Counted from the stretch's first letter, positions 9,040 through 18,581 are shown. The stretch: DNA of 64,000 bases from Nocardiopsis sp. CC223A (GCF_030766825.1 NZ_JASFDV010000012.1:1-64000), one strand, 5' to 3'. Numbers and translations are program-made. The notes: generated by a model from the letters alone, not told the origin.

Positions 9040-10223
9040 GCGACCGCAAGGCACCCGCCCCGGACCCCCGCGACTTCCTGGCCGTGGACGCCGGCCTGGA
9101 CGACACCGAGCGCGACGTGCGCGACGCGGTCCGGGCGTTCGCCACCCGCGAACTGCTGCCGAACGTGGCGGACTGGTTCGAGGCGGGCACCCTGCCCGAC
9201 CCGCGCGGGCTGGCCAAGGCGTTCGGCGACCTGGGCGTGCTGGGCATGCACCTGGAGGGGTACGGCTGCGGCGGCTCCAGCGCCGTCGCCTACGGCGTGG
9301 CCTGCCGCGAGCTGGAGGCGGTGGACTCGGGGCTGCGCAGCTTCGTGTCCGTGCAGGGCTCCCTCGCCATGGCCGCGATCCACAAGTACGGCTCCGAGGA
9401 GCAGAAGGAGCACTGGCTGCCCCGCATGGCCGCGGGCGAGGCCATCGGCTGCTTCGGCCTGACCGAGCCCGACTCCGGCTCCGACCCGGGCTCGATGCGC
9501 ACGCGCGCCCGCCGGGACGGCTCCGACTGGGTGCTCGACGGCACCAAGATGTGGATCACCAACGGGTCCGTCGCCGACGTCGCCGTGGTGTGGGCCGCCA
9601 CCGACGACGGCATCCGCGGGTTCGCGGTGCCCACCGACACCCCCGGGTTCACCGCCAACGTCATCCACAGGAAGCTGTCGCTGCGCGCCTCCATCACCTC
9701 CGAGCTGGTGCTGGAGGGGGTCCGGCTGCCCGCCGACGCGGTCCTGCCGGGCTCGCGCGGGCTGGGTTCCCCGCTGTCCTGCCTCAACGAGGCCCGCTAC
9801 GGGATCGTGTGGGGCGCGGCCGGCGCGGCCCGCGCCTGCTACGAGGCGGCGCTGGAGTACGCGGGCACCCGCGAGCAGTTCGGCAGGCCGATCGCCGGGT
9901 TCCAGCTGACCCAGCGCAAGCTCGCCGACATGGTCGTGGACGTCAACCACGCCGGCCTGACCGCCCTTCAGATCGGGCGGCTCAAGGACCGGGGGCTGGC
10001 CCACCACAACCACGTCAGCTTCGGCAAGTTCGCCAACGTCGCCGCGGCCCAGCGGGTGGCCGCCGCGGCCCGGTCGGTGCACGGGGCCAACGGGATCACC
10101 CTGGAGTACCCGGTGATGCGGCACATGGTGAACCTGGAGACGGTGGCCACCTACGAGGGCACCGAGGAGATCCACGCGCTGAGCATCGGACAGGCGGTGA
10201 CCGGCGTCTCCGCGTTCCGGTGA
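9036..10223 (+). CDS. gcdH: glutaryl-CoA dehydrogenase-type acyl-CoA dehydrogenase
   Basis: FAD enzyme that oxidises and decarboxylates glutaryl-CoA to crotonyl-CoA. 395 aa. Signatures: CFGLTEPDSGSDPGSM (about residues 145-160), KMWITNGSVADVAVVW, LNEARYGIVWGAAGAAR and the catalytic-base region TYEGTEEIHALSIG near residue 375, where Glu is the base. These segments fit the glutaryl-CoA branch better than the short- or medium-chain dehydrogenases. It is translationally coupled to the CoA-transferase (ATGA overlap). Together they would activate glutarate from lysine or tryptophan breakdown and feed it to crotonyl-CoA. Confidence 0.88.
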   Translation: MSDRKAPAPDPRDFLAVDAGLDDTERDVRDAVRAFATRELLPNVADWFEAGTLPDPRGLAKAFGDLGVLGMHLEGYGCGGSSAVAYGVACRELEAVDSGLRSFVSVQGSLAMAAIHKYGSEEQKEHWLPRMAAGEAIGCFGLTEPDSGSDPGSMRTRARRDGSDWVLDGTKMWITNGSVADVAVVWAATDDGIRGFAVPTDTPGFTANVIHRKLSLRASITSELVLEGVRLPADAVLPGSRGLGSPLSCLNEARYGIVWGAAGAARACYEAALEYAGTREQFGRPIAGFQLTQRKLADMVVDVNHAGLTALQIGRLKDRGLAHHNHVSFGKFANVAAAQRVAAAARSVHGANGITLEYPVMRHMVNLETVATYEGTEEIHALSIGQAVTGVSAFR

Positions 10224-10290
10224 CCTCCGGCCTGCCGTTCCCCGCCCGCAACCACCACAATGGGGGACAAGCGATCGAGGGAGTTGTCAG

Positions 10291-10758
10291 ATGGTGGACG
10301 AACCGGCGAAGCGGTTCGAGATGACGCGTGGCCGACGGGTGCTCAACGCGGCGCTCGGCGGCTTCGTCAAATACGGGGTGTGCCCGCCCGACACGTACCT
10401 GCTCACGACGCGGGGGCGTAAGACGGGCTTCCTGCGCACCGTCCCGATCAACCTCGTGGACAGCAACGAGGGCCGGTTCCTGGTCGCCCCCTACGGGGAG
10501 GTCGACTGGGTGCGCAACATCCGCGCGGACGGGTTCGCGACGCTGCGCAAGGGCGGCTGGATCGAACTGGTCAGCGTGCGCGAACTGGGCGCCGCGGAGG
10601 CGGCCCCGGTGCTGCGCGAGTACGTGGACCACCCGCGCGCGCTGGTGGTGGCACCGTACTTCGAGGCCCCGCCGGACGCCCCGGCCGAGGCATTCGAGCC
10701 GGAGGCGCACCGGCACCCGGTGTTCGAGATCGTGCGGTCCACGACGATCCGTATCTGA
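10291..10758 (+). CDS. deazaflavin (F420)-dependent nitroreductase-family protein
   Basis: A 155-residue split-barrel protein of the DDN/F420-dependent quinone reductase family. The signature LTTRGRKTGFLRTVPINLV (about residues 35-54) contains the G-R-K-T-G motif that binds F420, followed by FLVAPYGEVDWVRNIRADG. Members use reduced F420 to reduce quinones or nitroaromatics at the membrane. The upstream sequence GAGGGAGTTGTCAG supplies a ribosome site for the ATG at 10291. It is followed by a strong hairpin at 10763-10789 and so is probably a single-gene unit or the last gene of the acyl-CoA operon. Confidence 0.85.
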   Translation: MVDEPAKRFEMTRGRRVLNAALGGFVKYGVCPPDTYLLTTRGRKTGFLRTVPINLVDSNEGRFLVAPYGEVDWVRNIRADGFATLRKGGWIELVSVRELGAAEAAPVLREYVDHPRALVVAPYFEAPPDAPAEAFEPEAHRHPVFEIVRSTTIRI

Positions 10759-10762
10759 GTGA

Positions 10763-10789
10763 GCGGCCCCGGCCCCCGGCCGGGGCCGC
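10763..10789 (+). terminator. rho-independent-like hairpin
   Basis: Perfect 12-bp arms (GCGGCCCCGGCC / GGCCGGGGCCGC) with a CCC loop, starting 5 nt after the stop of the F420-dependent gene. There is no U-tract, as is usual in this GC range. Confidence 0.7.
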
Positions 10790-10942
10790 CCGCCGTCCTG
10801 GTCCCGCTCGCCCGGGGCGAGGGGGGCGGGGCCGTCCGACTCCAGGAGTACGGGACGGCGCGCCTGCTCTCCTCCGGGGCGGTGCCGGTACGGATCGCCG
10901 CCTTCCGGCCTCCTGTGGATCCCGTCCCGAGCGATCCGGCGT

Positions 10943-10986
10943 TTGACAGGGGCCGGTCATGAGTGTGTACTCACTTACATGAGTGT
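10943..10986 (+). promoter_or_regulatory. tetR promoter with operator-like repeats
   Basis: A TTGACA -35 hexamer lies at 10943-10948. It is followed by the inverted repeat TGAGT-GTGT-ACTCA at 10960-10973, and the 9-mer CATGAGTGT occurs twice (10958-10966 and 10978-10986), exactly 20 bp (two helical turns) apart. The second copy covers the tetR start codon. This layout fits autoregulation by the TetR protein binding over its own promoter. No Shine-Dalgarno sequence is seen before the ATG at 10979, so the mRNA may be leaderless. Confidence 0.6.
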
Positions 10987-11557
10987 CACCGAAGCGGGCC
11001 GTTCCACGGCCGAGGCGCGCAGGGCGGCGATCCTGCGGCACGCGGTGCCCGTCTTCGCCCGGAGCGGCTACCACGCCACCCCGGTGACGGAGATCGCCGA
11101 CGCGGCCGGGATCTCACAGGCCTACGTCTTCCGGCTGTTCGGCAGCAAGCTGGGCCTGTTCACGGCCACACTGGACCGCTGCTTCGGGCTCATCGAGCAG
11201 GCGCTGCGCGAGGGCGCCGAGCAGGCGCTCGACGCCCCCGCACCCCAGGTGCTGGCCGCGATGGGCGACTCCTACGCGGAGCTGATCGCCGACCGCGACC
11301 TGCTCATGCTCCAGGTGCACGCCCAGAGCGCGGCCGACGTCCCCGAGATCCGGGAGGCGATGCGGCGCGGGTACGCCTCGACGGTCACCCTGGTGCACGA
11401 GCTGTCCGGGGGCACCCGGGACCAGGTCCGGTACTTCATGGCCATGGGCCTGATGTGCCACCTGATCACCGCCCTGGACCTGGACGAGGTCGACGCCCCC
11501 TGGGCGCTGACCCTGATGAACGGCATGACCGTCCACGGGCGGCGCGCCGACGGGTGA
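10979..11557 (+). CDS. TetR-family transcriptional regulator
   Basis: A 192-residue regulator. The N-terminal HTH is textbook: AILRHAVPVFARSGYHATPVTEIADAAGISQAYVFRLFGSK (about residues 16-56), with YVFRLFGSKLGLF ending the recognition helix. The C-terminal ligand domain is generic and gives no hint of the inducer. The start was set at the ATG at 10979 because an upstream frame extension would run into its own promoter. Operator-like repeats overlap the start. Its stop codon sits inside the first copy of a 181-bp tandem duplication that contains the end of relA. Its target besides itself is unknown. Confidence 0.9.
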   Translation: MSVTEAGRSTAEARRAAILRHAVPVFARSGYHATPVTEIADAAGISQAYVFRLFGSKLGLFTATLDRCFGLIEQALREGAEQALDAPAPQVLAAMGDSYAELIADRDLLMLQVHAQSAADVPEIREAMRRGYASTVTLVHELSGGTRDQVRYFMAMGLMCHLITALDLDEVDAPWALTLMNGMTVHGRRADG

Positions 11558-11734
11558 GGGCGGACGTGCGCGACCACCCGCGGGCGGTCAGTTGCGAACG
11601 CGGTACACGTCGTACACACCGTCCACGTTGCGCACCGCACGCAGCACACTGCCCAGATGGGCGGGATCGGCCATCTCGAACGTGAACCGGCCCTGGGCGA
11701 CCCGGTCCCGGCCGGTCCGCACCGTCACCGGCCA
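11554..11734. repeat. extra copy of a 181-bp tandem duplication covering the relA 3' end
   Basis: Positions 11554-11734 and 11735 to about 11910 are near-identical with an exact 181-bp offset (for example the TTGCG at 11592 and at 11773). The downstream copy is the genuine relA 3' end and the copy here is the extra one. Similarity fades beyond GACCCGGTCCCGG at the far end of each copy. Differences are few, some of them silent, which suggests a fairly recent duplication that has begun to diverge. Confidence 0.9.
11588..11734 (-). pseudogene. detached ACT-domain tail of relA (duplicated fragment)
   Basis: On the minus strand this fragment encodes the last ~44 residues of RelA again, including [16 protein letters not shown] and the terminal [12 protein letters not shown] followed by a stop. 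It starts in mid-domain, lacks a start codon and ribosome site of its own, and lies right after the real relA stop (11769). Read-through of relA could not reach it in frame past the stop codon, so it is most likely a non-functional remnant. Compared with RelA it shows [13 protein letters not shown] where the intact gene has [13 protein letters not shown]. Confidence 0.8.
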
Positions 11735-11768
11735 GTGAGGGCGGACATCCGCGACCACCCCCGGGCGG

Positions 11769-14192
11769 TCAATTGCGAACGCGGTACACGTCGTACACAC
11801 CGTCCACGTTGCGCACCGCACGCAGCACACTGCCCAGATGGGCGGGATCGGCCATCTCGAACGTGAACCGGCTCTGGGCGACCCGGTCCCGGCTGGTCTG
11901 CACCGTCGCCGACAGGATGTTGACGTGCTGGTCCGAGAGCACCCGGGTGATGTCCGACAGCAGCCGGGACCGGTCCAGCGCCTCCACCTGCAAGGCCACC
12001 AGGAACAGCGAGTCCTCCGTCGGCGACCAGTCCACCCGCACCTTGCGCTCGGGGTCCAGGGTGGCGATGTTCACGCAGTCGGCGCGGTGCACCGACACCC
12101 CGTTGCCGCGGGTCACGAAGCCGACGATGTCGTCCCCGGGCACCGGCGTACAGCACTTGGACAGGCGCGCCCACACGTCGGCGTCGCCCTCCACGACCAC
12201 GCCCGGATTGCCGGGCTGGCGCTGGCGGGGCGCCTTGGCGGGCAGCGCCGGCTCGGCGATGTCCTCGGTGTGGTCGTCGGCCCCGCCCATGGCGTCGACC
12301 AGTTTGGCGACCACGTTCTGGGCGCTGACCTGCCGCTCCCCCACCGCCGCGTACAGGGCGTCCACGTCGGGATAGCGCAGCTCGTCGGCCAGGGCCATGA
12401 TGGCCTCTCCGCTGAACATGCGCTTGACAGGGAGTTCCTGCTTGCGCATGACCTTCGCGATCTCCTCCTTGCCCTGCTCGATCGCGGCCTCGCGGCGCTC
12501 CTTCGTGAACCAGTGCCGGATCTTGTTGCGGGCGCGGGCGCTCTTGACGAAGTCGAGCCAGTCGCGGTTGGGCCCGGCGTCGGGGTCCTTGGAGGTGATG
12601 ATCTCGACGGTCTCGCCGTTGTGCAGCTCGGTCTCCAGCGACACCAGGCGGCCGTTGACCCGGGCGCCGACCGTGCGGTGGCCGACCTCGGTGTGCACGG
12701 CGTAGGCGAAGTCGACGGCGGTGGCGCCCTGCGGCAGCGAGATGACGTCGCCCTGCGGGGTGAAGACGAACACCTCCTGCACCGACAGGTCGAAGCGCAG
12801 CGACTCCAGGAACTCGCCCGGGTCCTTGGTCTCCTGCTGCCAGTCGATGAGTTGGCGCAGCCACGCCATGTCGGAGCCGCCCTTGGGCGTGGCCGCGGCG
12901 CCGCCGCTGTTGCGGTCCTCCTTGTACTTCCAGTGGGCGGCGATGCCGTACTCGGCGCGCCGGTGCATGGCGCGGGTGCGGATCTGGAGTTCCACCGGGT
13001 TGCCCGAGGGCCCGATGACCGTCGTGTGCAGCGACTGGTACATGTTGAACTTGGGCATGGCGATGTAGTCCTTGAACCGCCCGGGCACGGGGTTCCATCT
13101 GGCGTGGATGGTCCCCAGGGCCGCGTAGCAGTCACGGACGCTGTCCACCAGGACCCGCACGGCGATGAGGTCGTAGATCTCGTCGAAGCCGACGTTGCGG
13201 GCGATCATCTTCTGGTAGATCGAGTAGTAGTGCTTGGGGCGGCCCTTGACGGTGGCCTTGATCTTGGACTCGCGCAGGTCGCCGGAGACCGCCTCGATGA
13301 CCTCCTGGAGGTACACGTCGCGGCGGGGGGCCCGTTCGGACACCAGGCGGGCGATCTCGTCGAACCGCTTGGGGTAGAGGGTGGCGAAGGCCAGGTCCTC
13401 CAGCTCCCACTTGATGGTGTTCATGCCCAGGCGGTGGGCGAGCGGGGCGAAGATCTCCAGGGTCTCGCGGGCCTTCTTCTCCCGTTTGGCCACCGAGGGC
13501 AGGTAGCGCAGGGTGCGCATGTTGTGCAGCCGGTCGCAGAGCTTGATGACCAGGACGCGGATGTCGCGGGCCATGGCCACGACCATCTTGCGGACGGTCT
13601 CGGCCTGGGTGGCCTCGCCGTACTTGACCTTGTCGAGCTTGGTGACGCCGTCGACGAGCTCGGCGATCTCGTCACCGAAGTCCGCGCGCAGCTCGCCCAG
13701 CGTGTACTCGGTGTCCTCGACGGTGTCGTGCAGCAGGGCGGCGGCCAGGGTGGCCTCCTGCATGCCGAGCTCGGCGAGGATGGTGGCGACGGCGAGCGGG
13801 TGGGTGATGTAGGGGTCGCCGCTCTTGCGTTTCTGGTCCCGGTGGTGATGGGCGGCCACTTCGTAGGCGCGCTCGATGAGCCGCACGTCCACCTTGGGGT
13901 GGGTGGCGCGCACGGTCTTGATCAGTGGTTCCAGCACCGGGTTCATCGTTACTCCCCGCTGGGCGCCGAGTCGGGCGAGTCTCCTGCGGACTCGCACGGT
14001 GGAGGGCGTGGATGCGGTGGAGGGCGCCGCCGTGGCGGCGCCCTCCTGGCGGTCTTCGGTCGTGGGGCGGTCGCGATCGGCCGGCGAGCGCTCGTCTGCC
14101 GGGGGGGTGCTCCCGTCGGCCCCGGGGCGGGCGGCGTCCCGTCGCGTCCCGTTCCCGGGTACCGTCCCGGTCGAGACCACTTCGCCTGGCAT
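11769..14192 (-). CDS. relA: bifunctional (p)ppGpp synthetase/hydrolase
   Basis: Makes and degrades the stringent-response alarmone. 807 aa. Order: a low-complexity N-terminal extension (~75 residues, Pro/Thr/Ala-rich), the HD hydrolase domain ([22 protein letters not shown]), the synthetase domain ([40 protein letters not shown]), a TGS domain ([14 protein letters not shown]), the helical and zinc-finger region ([15 protein letters not shown]) and a C-terminal ACT domain. The hydrolase motifs look intact, so it should be bifunctional. The ATG at 14192 follows GGGAGG. It lies downstream of apt, as in most actinobacteria, and its 3' end is duplicated in tandem. Confidence 0.95.
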   Translation of the reverse strand: MPGEVVSTGTVPGNGTRRDAARPGADGSTPPADERSPADRDRPTTEDRQEGAATAAPSTASTPSTVRVRRRLARLGAQRGVTMNPVLEPLIKTVRATHPKVDVRLIERAYEVAAHHHRDQKRKSGDPYITHPLAVATILAELGMQEATLAAALLHDTVEDTEYTLGELRADFGDEIAELVDGVTKLDKVKYGEATQAETVRKMVVAMARDIRVLVIKLCDRLHNMRTLRYLPSVAKREKKARETLEIFAPLAHRLGMNTIKWELEDLAFATLYPKRFDEIARLVSERAPRRDVYLQEVIEAVSGDLRESKIKATVKGRPKHYYSIYQKMIARNVGFDEIYDLIAVRVLVDSVRDCYAALGTIHARWNPVPGRFKDYIAMPKFNMYQSLHTTVIGPSGNPVELQIRTRAMHRRAEYGIAAHWKYKEDRNSGGAAATPKGGSDMAWLRQLIDWQQETKDPGEFLESLRFDLSVQEVFVFTPQGDVISLPQGATAVDFAYAVHTEVGHRTVGARVNGRLVSLETELHNGETVEIITSKDPDAGPNRDWLDFVKSARARNKIRHWFTKERREAAIEQGKEEIAKVMRKQELPVKRMFSGEAIMALADELRYPDVDALYAAVGERQVSAQNVVAKLVDAMGGADDHTEDIAEPALPAKAPRQRQPGNPGVVVEGDADVWARLSKCCTPVPGDDIVGFVTRGNGVSVHRADCVNIATLDPERKVRVDWSPTEDSLFLVALQVEALDRSRLLSDITRVLSDQHVNILSATVQTSRDRVAQSRFTFEMADPAHLGSVLRAVRNVDGVYDVYRVRN

Positions 14193-14438
14193 GCCTACCT
14201 CCCGCGGTTCCGCCCGGATCGTACGGGCGGTCGGCGTCGCCCGGATGCTCCGGTGCACGTGCGTATCTTCAAGGCCGGTCGCCGATCACGGCCGCGGTGC
14301 CGCTCCCCGTCCAGTCTAGTGGCCCCCGCCCGCCTCCCACCGGCACTGACGTGCGATCGCGCGGTCGACGGCCCCGGTCCCCTCGGGGGGTTCCCGGTAC
14401 GCCGAACGTCGGGTCGGTGAAGGGCGTGAGCGGATTTC

Positions 14439-14990
14439 TCAGACCGAGAGGAGGGCGTGCGGCTCCACGTCGGACAGCTTCTCCCGTCCGTGGAGAGCCG
14501 TGAGCTCCATCAGGACGGAGAATCCCACGACCGTACCACCCGCCTTGCGGACCAGGTCCACCGCGGCCCGCCCGGTGCCCCCGGTGGCCAGCACGTCGTC
14601 GACGATGAGCACACGGGAGCCCTCGGTGATGGCGTCGGCGTGGATCTCCACGGTCGCGGTGCCGTACTCCAGATCATAGGGCTGGTCGATCACGGAAGCG
14701 GGCAGTTTCCCGGCTTTGCGCGCGGGGACGAACCCGGCTCCGAGCTCCAGGGCCACCGGGGCGCCGAAGATGAAGCCGCGGGCCTCCAGCCCGACCACGT
14801 GGTCCACACCGGCGTCCCGGAAGGGCGCGGCGAGTCCGGCGACGGTCGCGGCCAGCGCCGTGCGGTCGTTGAGCAGCGGCGTGATGTCCTTGAACAGGAT
14901 GCCGGGCCGGGGGAAGTCCGGGATGTCGCGGATACGGCCCAGGAGGAGGTCCGGGGCGGCGGTGTCCGCGTGGGTGTCGTCGTGGGCCAT
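14439..14990 (-). CDS. apt: adenine phosphoribosyltransferase
   Basis: Converts adenine and PRPP to AMP in purine salvage. 183 aa, normal length. The PRPP-binding motif RVLIVDDVLATGGT (about residues 126-139) is intact, and the N-terminal DFPRPGILFKDITPLL and GLEARGFIFGAPVA are family signatures. It is the immediate upstream partner of relA on the same strand. In most actinobacteria secD-secF precede it; here only a 178-bp gap separates it from yajC. Confidence 0.96.
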   Translation of the reverse strand: MAHDDTHADTAAPDLLLGRIRDIPDFPRPGILFKDITPLLNDRTALAATVAGLAAPFRDAGVDHVVGLEARGFIFGAPVALELGAGFVPARKAGKLPASVIDQPYDLEYGTATVEIHADAITEGSRVLIVDDVLATGGTGRAAVDLVRKAGGTVVGFSVLMELTALHGREKLSDVEPHALLSV

Positions 14991-15168
14991 GGTGCGGTGT
15001 GGACCTTACTGGTGTTCCGATGCGGTCGGTGTTCCGGTGCGGCCGTGCCGCGGCGGCCGGACACGACGGTACCGGCCCCGGTGGGGGCCGGTACCGGAGG
15101 ATCCGCGTGTCGGCGCGCCGGACTGCCCGCCCCGGGGCGGTGTCGCCACGGGGCCGGGGCGGCGGCCG

Positions 15169-15540
15169 TCAGTTGTTGGGCTTGGGGTCGTCGTCGCCGA
15201 AGTCGGGGCGGTCCTCGACCGGCGTGTCGTCGGCCTGGGGCGTGAGGATCTCGCCGATGCCCGGCTTGAGCATGCGGATCCGGGTGCCCGGCGAGATCTC
15301 AAGGATCACGTCGTTGTCCTGGACCTCGACGACGGTGCCGTAGATACCCGCCTTGGTCATGACCTCGACCCCGGGGACGAGGGCGCTCTGCATCTGCGTC
15401 TCCTGCTGGCGCCGCTTCTGGTTGGGCCGCCAGATGAGCAGCCAGAACACCAGGAGGATGAGGGCGATCATGGGGAGCGAGGAGAGGAGTCCTCCGCCCG
15501 CGGGCGCTGCTCCGTCGGCGAGTTGGTAAAGGCCCTGCAC
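15169..15540 (-). CDS. yajC: Sec preprotein translocase subunit YajC
   Basis: Small membrane subunit that associates with SecDF and the Sec channel. 123 aa. One transmembrane helix (PMIALILLVFWLLIWRP, about residues 22-38) is followed by the cytoplasmic YajC domain (GVEVMTKAGIYGTVVEVQDN) and an acidic tail. The GTG at 15540 is preferred because AGGAAGGA lies upstream at good spacing; an upstream in-frame start would add an untypical basic N-terminus. The secD and secF genes that normally follow are not present here. Confidence 0.92.
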   Translation of the reverse strand: MQGLYQLADGAAPAGGGLLSSLPMIALILLVFWLLIWRPNQKRRQQETQMQSALVPGVEVMTKAGIYGTVVEVQDNDVILEISPGTRIRMLKPGIGEILTPQADDTPVEDRPDFGDDDPKPNN

Positions 15541-15838
15541 GGGGCGTCCTTCCTGAAGTCTTCGTCGTGTGGCCGGCGGCGCGGTCAACGCGACGACCAC
15601 CTTGTTCGTGCCGGTCCGGACGTGTTCGGCCCGCTCGGCACCCGGTGACTACAACGCTCCGGGCGGTCGATGCGTTCCTTCGGTGTCGGACGACACTCCC
15701 GGGTCGGGGTGTCACCCCGCTCTCGGTCGGTTCGTCACAGCTTACGTGGCGCCGGTCACCGTTCCCCCTCCGGTGCGGATCAGAGTGTTAACGGTTGTGC
15801 CTCGGGTCCGGGGCGGCCGCGGCCGGTGCCGGGACGGT

Positions 15839-16996
15839 TCAGGGGGCGCCCGAGGACCCGTTGCCGTTGGCTCCGCCGGAGCTCGTGGTGCCGCCGGCAC
15901 CGCCGGGGCTCGCGGTGCCGTTGCCCTGGGCCGCGGCGGCCGCCCCGAAGGCGGCGTCCGGCGGGGGCGTGAGCCCCAGGTGGGCCCAGGCGAGCGGGGT
16001 GGCGACCCGGCCGCGCGGGGTGCGGGCCAGGAACCCGGAGCGGACCAGGAACGGCTCGGCGACCACCTCCACGGTCTCGGCCTCCTCCCCCACCGATACG
16101 GCCAGGGTGGACAGGCCCACCGGGCCGCCGCGGAAGCGGCGGAGCAGCACGTCCAGGATGGCGCGGTCGAGGCGGTCCAGGCCCAGGGCGTCCACCTCGT
16201 ACAGTTCCAGGGTGGCGCGGGCGGTGTCCAGGGACATGACCCCGTCGCCGCGCACCTCGGCGTAGTCGCGGACCCGGCGCAGCAGCCGGTTGGCGATGCG
16301 GGGCGTGCCGCGCGAGCGCCCGGCGATCTCGCGGGCGGCGTCCCCGGCCAGCGGAACGCCGAGCAGCCCGGCCGAGCGGTGCAGGATGCGCTCCAGTTCC
16401 TCGGCCGAGTAGAAGTCCATGTGGGCGGTGAACCCGAACCGGTCGCGCAGCGGGGCGGGCAGCATCCCGGCCCGGGTGGTGGCGCCGACCAGGGTGAACG
16501 GGGCGATGTCCAGGGGGATGGCGGTGGCGCCGGGGCCCTTGCCCACGACCACGTCGACCCGGAAGTCCTCCATGGCGACGTAGAGCATCTCCTCGGCGGG
16601 GCGGGCCATCCGGTGGATCTCGTCCAGGAACAGCACCTCGCCCTCCTGGAGGGTGGACAGCACCGCGGCCAGGTCGCCGGAGCGTTCGATGGCGGGGCCG
16701 GAGGTGATGCGCAGGGGCGCGCCGAGTTCGGCGGCGATGATCATGGCCAGGGTGGTCTTGCCCAGCCCCGGGCCGCCGGACATGAGGACGTGGTCGGGGG
16801 CGCGGTTGCGTTTGCGGGCGCTGTCCAGGACCAGGGAGAGCTGTTCGCGCACCCGTTCCTGGCCGACGAACTCGTCGAGCGCGCGCGGGCGCAGGGCGCC
16901 TTCCAACCGTTGCTCGTCGGCCCCGGCCTCGGGCGACACGGCGTCGCGGGTGTAGGGGTCAGCCGGGCCTGTCGGCCGGTCGTGGTCGTCGTACAC
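15839..16996 (-). CDS. ruvB: Holliday-junction branch migration helicase RuvB
   Basis: AAA+ motor that drives branch migration with RuvA. 385 aa. Walker [10 protein letters not shown] and Walker B LFLDEIHR are intact. The sensor region [19 protein letters not shown] and the winged-helix DNA-binding domain ([17 protein letters not shown]...) follow. The last ~40 residues form an unusual Gly/Ser/Asn-rich tail absent from most RuvB proteins. The GTG at 16996 follows AGGAGGG. In relatives ruvA and ruvB abut; here about 240 bp with features of a small mobile element lies between them. Confidence 0.96.
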   Translation of the reverse strand: MYDDHDRPTGPADPYTRDAVSPEAGADEQRLEGALRPRALDEFVGQERVREQLSLVLDSARKRNRAPDHVLMSGGPGLGKTTLAMIIAAELGAPLRITSGPAIERSGDLAAVLSTLQEGEVLFLDEIHRMARPAEEMLYVAMEDFRVDVVVGKGPGATAIPLDIAPFTLVGATTRAGMLPAPLRDRFGFTAHMDFYSAEELERILHRSAGLLGVPLAGDAAREIAGRSRGTPRIANRLLRRVRDYAEVRGDGVMSLDTARATLELYEVDALGLDRLDRAILDVLLRRFRGGPVGLSTLAVSVGEEAETVEVVAEPFLVRSGFLARTPRGRVATPLAWAHLGLTPPPDAAFGAAAAAQGNGTASPGGAGGTTSSGGANGNGSSGAP

Positions 16997-17006
16997 GGTG
17001 AGCCCT

Positions 17007-17246
17007 CCTAGGCTGTGTCTTTTTGAACCTCCGCTCCGCTTCGGTTCGTGCGATGCGCCCTTCAAGGGCGGGAACGGGTTTCAGGAAGGCACGGTGCCCC
17101 TTCCGTCGACATCCCCGCCCGCCCGTCGCCCACCACCGCCCTCAACGGATGGCCTTCGGCCACGGGCTTCTCCTCGAAGACGCCTCCTCCGAGCCTCCAG
17201 AACCCCGCCGGCGCATCGCGAACACCCTCCGTGAACAGGCCCTAGG
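17007..17246. mobile_element. MITE-like element between ruvA and ruvB
   Basis: A stretch of 228 bp (17013-17240) is bracketed by direct repeats of CCTAGG (17007-17012 and 17241-17246). One copy forms the ruvA stop codon and the other abuts the ruvB ribosome site. Subterminal inverted repeats are visible: TTCGTGCGATGCGCC near 17045-17059 against GGCGCATCGCGAA near 17210-17222. No transposase is encoded. It splits two genes that are normally adjacent, so a non-autonomous insertion is the simplest explanation. The 6-bp duplication could also be shorter (CTAG or TA), because the site is palindromic. Confidence 0.6.
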
Positions 17247-17859
17247 CGCGGCTGAGGGTGCGCAGGGCGCTGCGCAGCAGGACGGCGACGTCGGTGGTCT
17301 CCTCGGCCTGGGGCGCGACGGCGGCGGCCGCGGCCTCGGCGTCCTTGGCGGACCAGCCCAGGTTGACCAGGCCGGACACCACCTGGGTACGCCAGGCACC
17401 GTTGGGTCCGGCCGCGGCGTTGCCCGGGACCGGCGGCAGCGTGCCGTCGGTGAAGACCGGCGGGTCGATCTTGCCGCGCAGTTCCAGGACGATGCGCTGG
17501 GCGCCCTTCTTGCCGATGCCGGGGACCCGGGTCAGGGCGTTGGTGTCCTCGGTGGCCACGGCGTGGCGCAGGGCGTCGGGGCTGAGCACCGAGAGCATGG
17601 CCAGGGCCAGCCGGGGTCCGACCCCGGAGGCGGTCTGGAGCTGCTCGAACAGGTGCTTCTCGTCGTCGTCGGCGAACCCGAAGAGGGTGAGGGAGTCCTC
17701 GCGCACGACGAGGCTGGTGGCGACGGTGCCGGTCTCCCCCACGTGCAGGCGGGACAGGGCGCTCGGGGTGCACTGCACGGACATGCCGACCCCGCCGACG
17801 TCGATGACGGCGCTGCCGGCGCCACGTGCGGCCACCCGGCCGGTGAGGAACGCGATCAT
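17242..17859 (-). CDS. ruvA: Holliday-junction DNA-binding protein RuvA
   Basis: Binds four-way junctions and loads RuvB. 205 aa. It has an N-terminal OB domain (MIAFLTGRVAARGAG), two helix-hairpin-helix motifs (SGVGPRLALAML and VPGIGKKGAQRIVLELR, about residues 70-125) and, after a Pro/Gly linker, domain III (VSGLVNLGWSAKDAEAA...), which contacts RuvB. The ATG at 17859 gives the canonical N-terminus. Its stop codon lies within the CCTAGG repeat at the border of the inserted element. Confidence 0.96.
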   Translation of the reverse strand: MIAFLTGRVAARGAGSAVIDVGGVGMSVQCTPSALSRLHVGETGTVATSLVVREDSLTLFGFADDDEKHLFEQLQTASGVGPRLALAMLSVLSPDALRHAVATEDTNALTRVPGIGKKGAQRIVLELRGKIDPPVFTDGTLPPVPGNAAAGPNGAWRTQVVSGLVNLGWSAKDAEAAAAAVAPQAEETTDVAVLLRSALRTLSRA

Positions 17860-17891
17860 GTCATGGGGGCACCGGGTGCCCTTCTCCTTCC

Positions 17892-18455
17892 CTAGGGGCG
17901 GGCGCCGCGGGCGCGGCGGGCCAGTTCGACCTTGCGGGCGAAGTCCTGCTGTGCCTGGGCCACCCGGGCCTGGGCGCCGCCGCGCCAGATGTGGCAGATG
18001 GCCAGGGCGACCGCGTCGGCCGCGTCGGCGGGGCGGGGCGGGCCGTCGAGTCCGAGGATACGCGCGACCATGGTGCCGACCTGCGCCTTGTCGGCGCGGC
18101 CGCTGCCGGTGATGGCGGCCTTGGCCTCGCTGGGGGTGTGCAGTGCCACGGGCAGCCCGCGGCGGGCGGCGCAGACCAGGGCGATGCCGCTGGCCTGGGC
18201 GGTGCCCATGACGGTGCTGAGGTTGTGCTGGGCGAAGACCCGCTCGACGGCGACGGCGTCGGGGCGTACCTCGTCGAGCCACTTCTCGATGCCGCGCTCG
18301 ACGTCCAGCAGGCGCTGGGCCAGCTCCTCGTCGGGGCCGGTGCGGATGGCGTCGGCGCCGATGAGGCTCAGGGGACGGCCGATGGCGCCCTCGACGGCAC
18401 CGATGCCGCACCGGGTGAGCCCCGGGTCGATTCCCAGCACGCGCACGCGCCCCAC
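17892..18455 (-). CDS. ruvC: crossover junction endodeoxyribonuclease RuvC
   Basis: Resolves Holliday junctions by paired nicks. 187 aa. The first catalytic Asp sits in [12 protein letters not shown] and the Glu in AVERVF. The C-terminal acidic residues are in [12 protein letters not shown]. The GTG at 18455 begins [12 protein letters not shown]. It is upstream of ruvA with a 32-bp gap. In related genomes yebC is close upstream; here some 7 kb of accessory genes separates them. Confidence 0.96.
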   Translation of the reverse strand: MGRVRVLGIDPGLTRCGIGAVEGAIGRPLSLIGADAIRTGPDEELAQRLLDVERGIEKWLDEVRPDAVAVERVFAQHNLSTVMGTAQASGIALVCAARRGLPVALHTPSEAKAAITGSGRADKAQVGTMVARILGLDGPPRPADAADAVALAICHIWRGGAQARVAQAQQDFARKVELARRARGARP

Positions 18456-18581
18456 ACCTTTCTCGAACGTCCGTTCGCACCATGCTAGTACCGCGGGGCG
18501 ACAGGAGCCCCGTGCCCGGTCCGGCGTGTCGCCGGGGCCCGCCGGTCGAGCGTATCGGTGCGCGGGGACGGTGCGGGGCGT

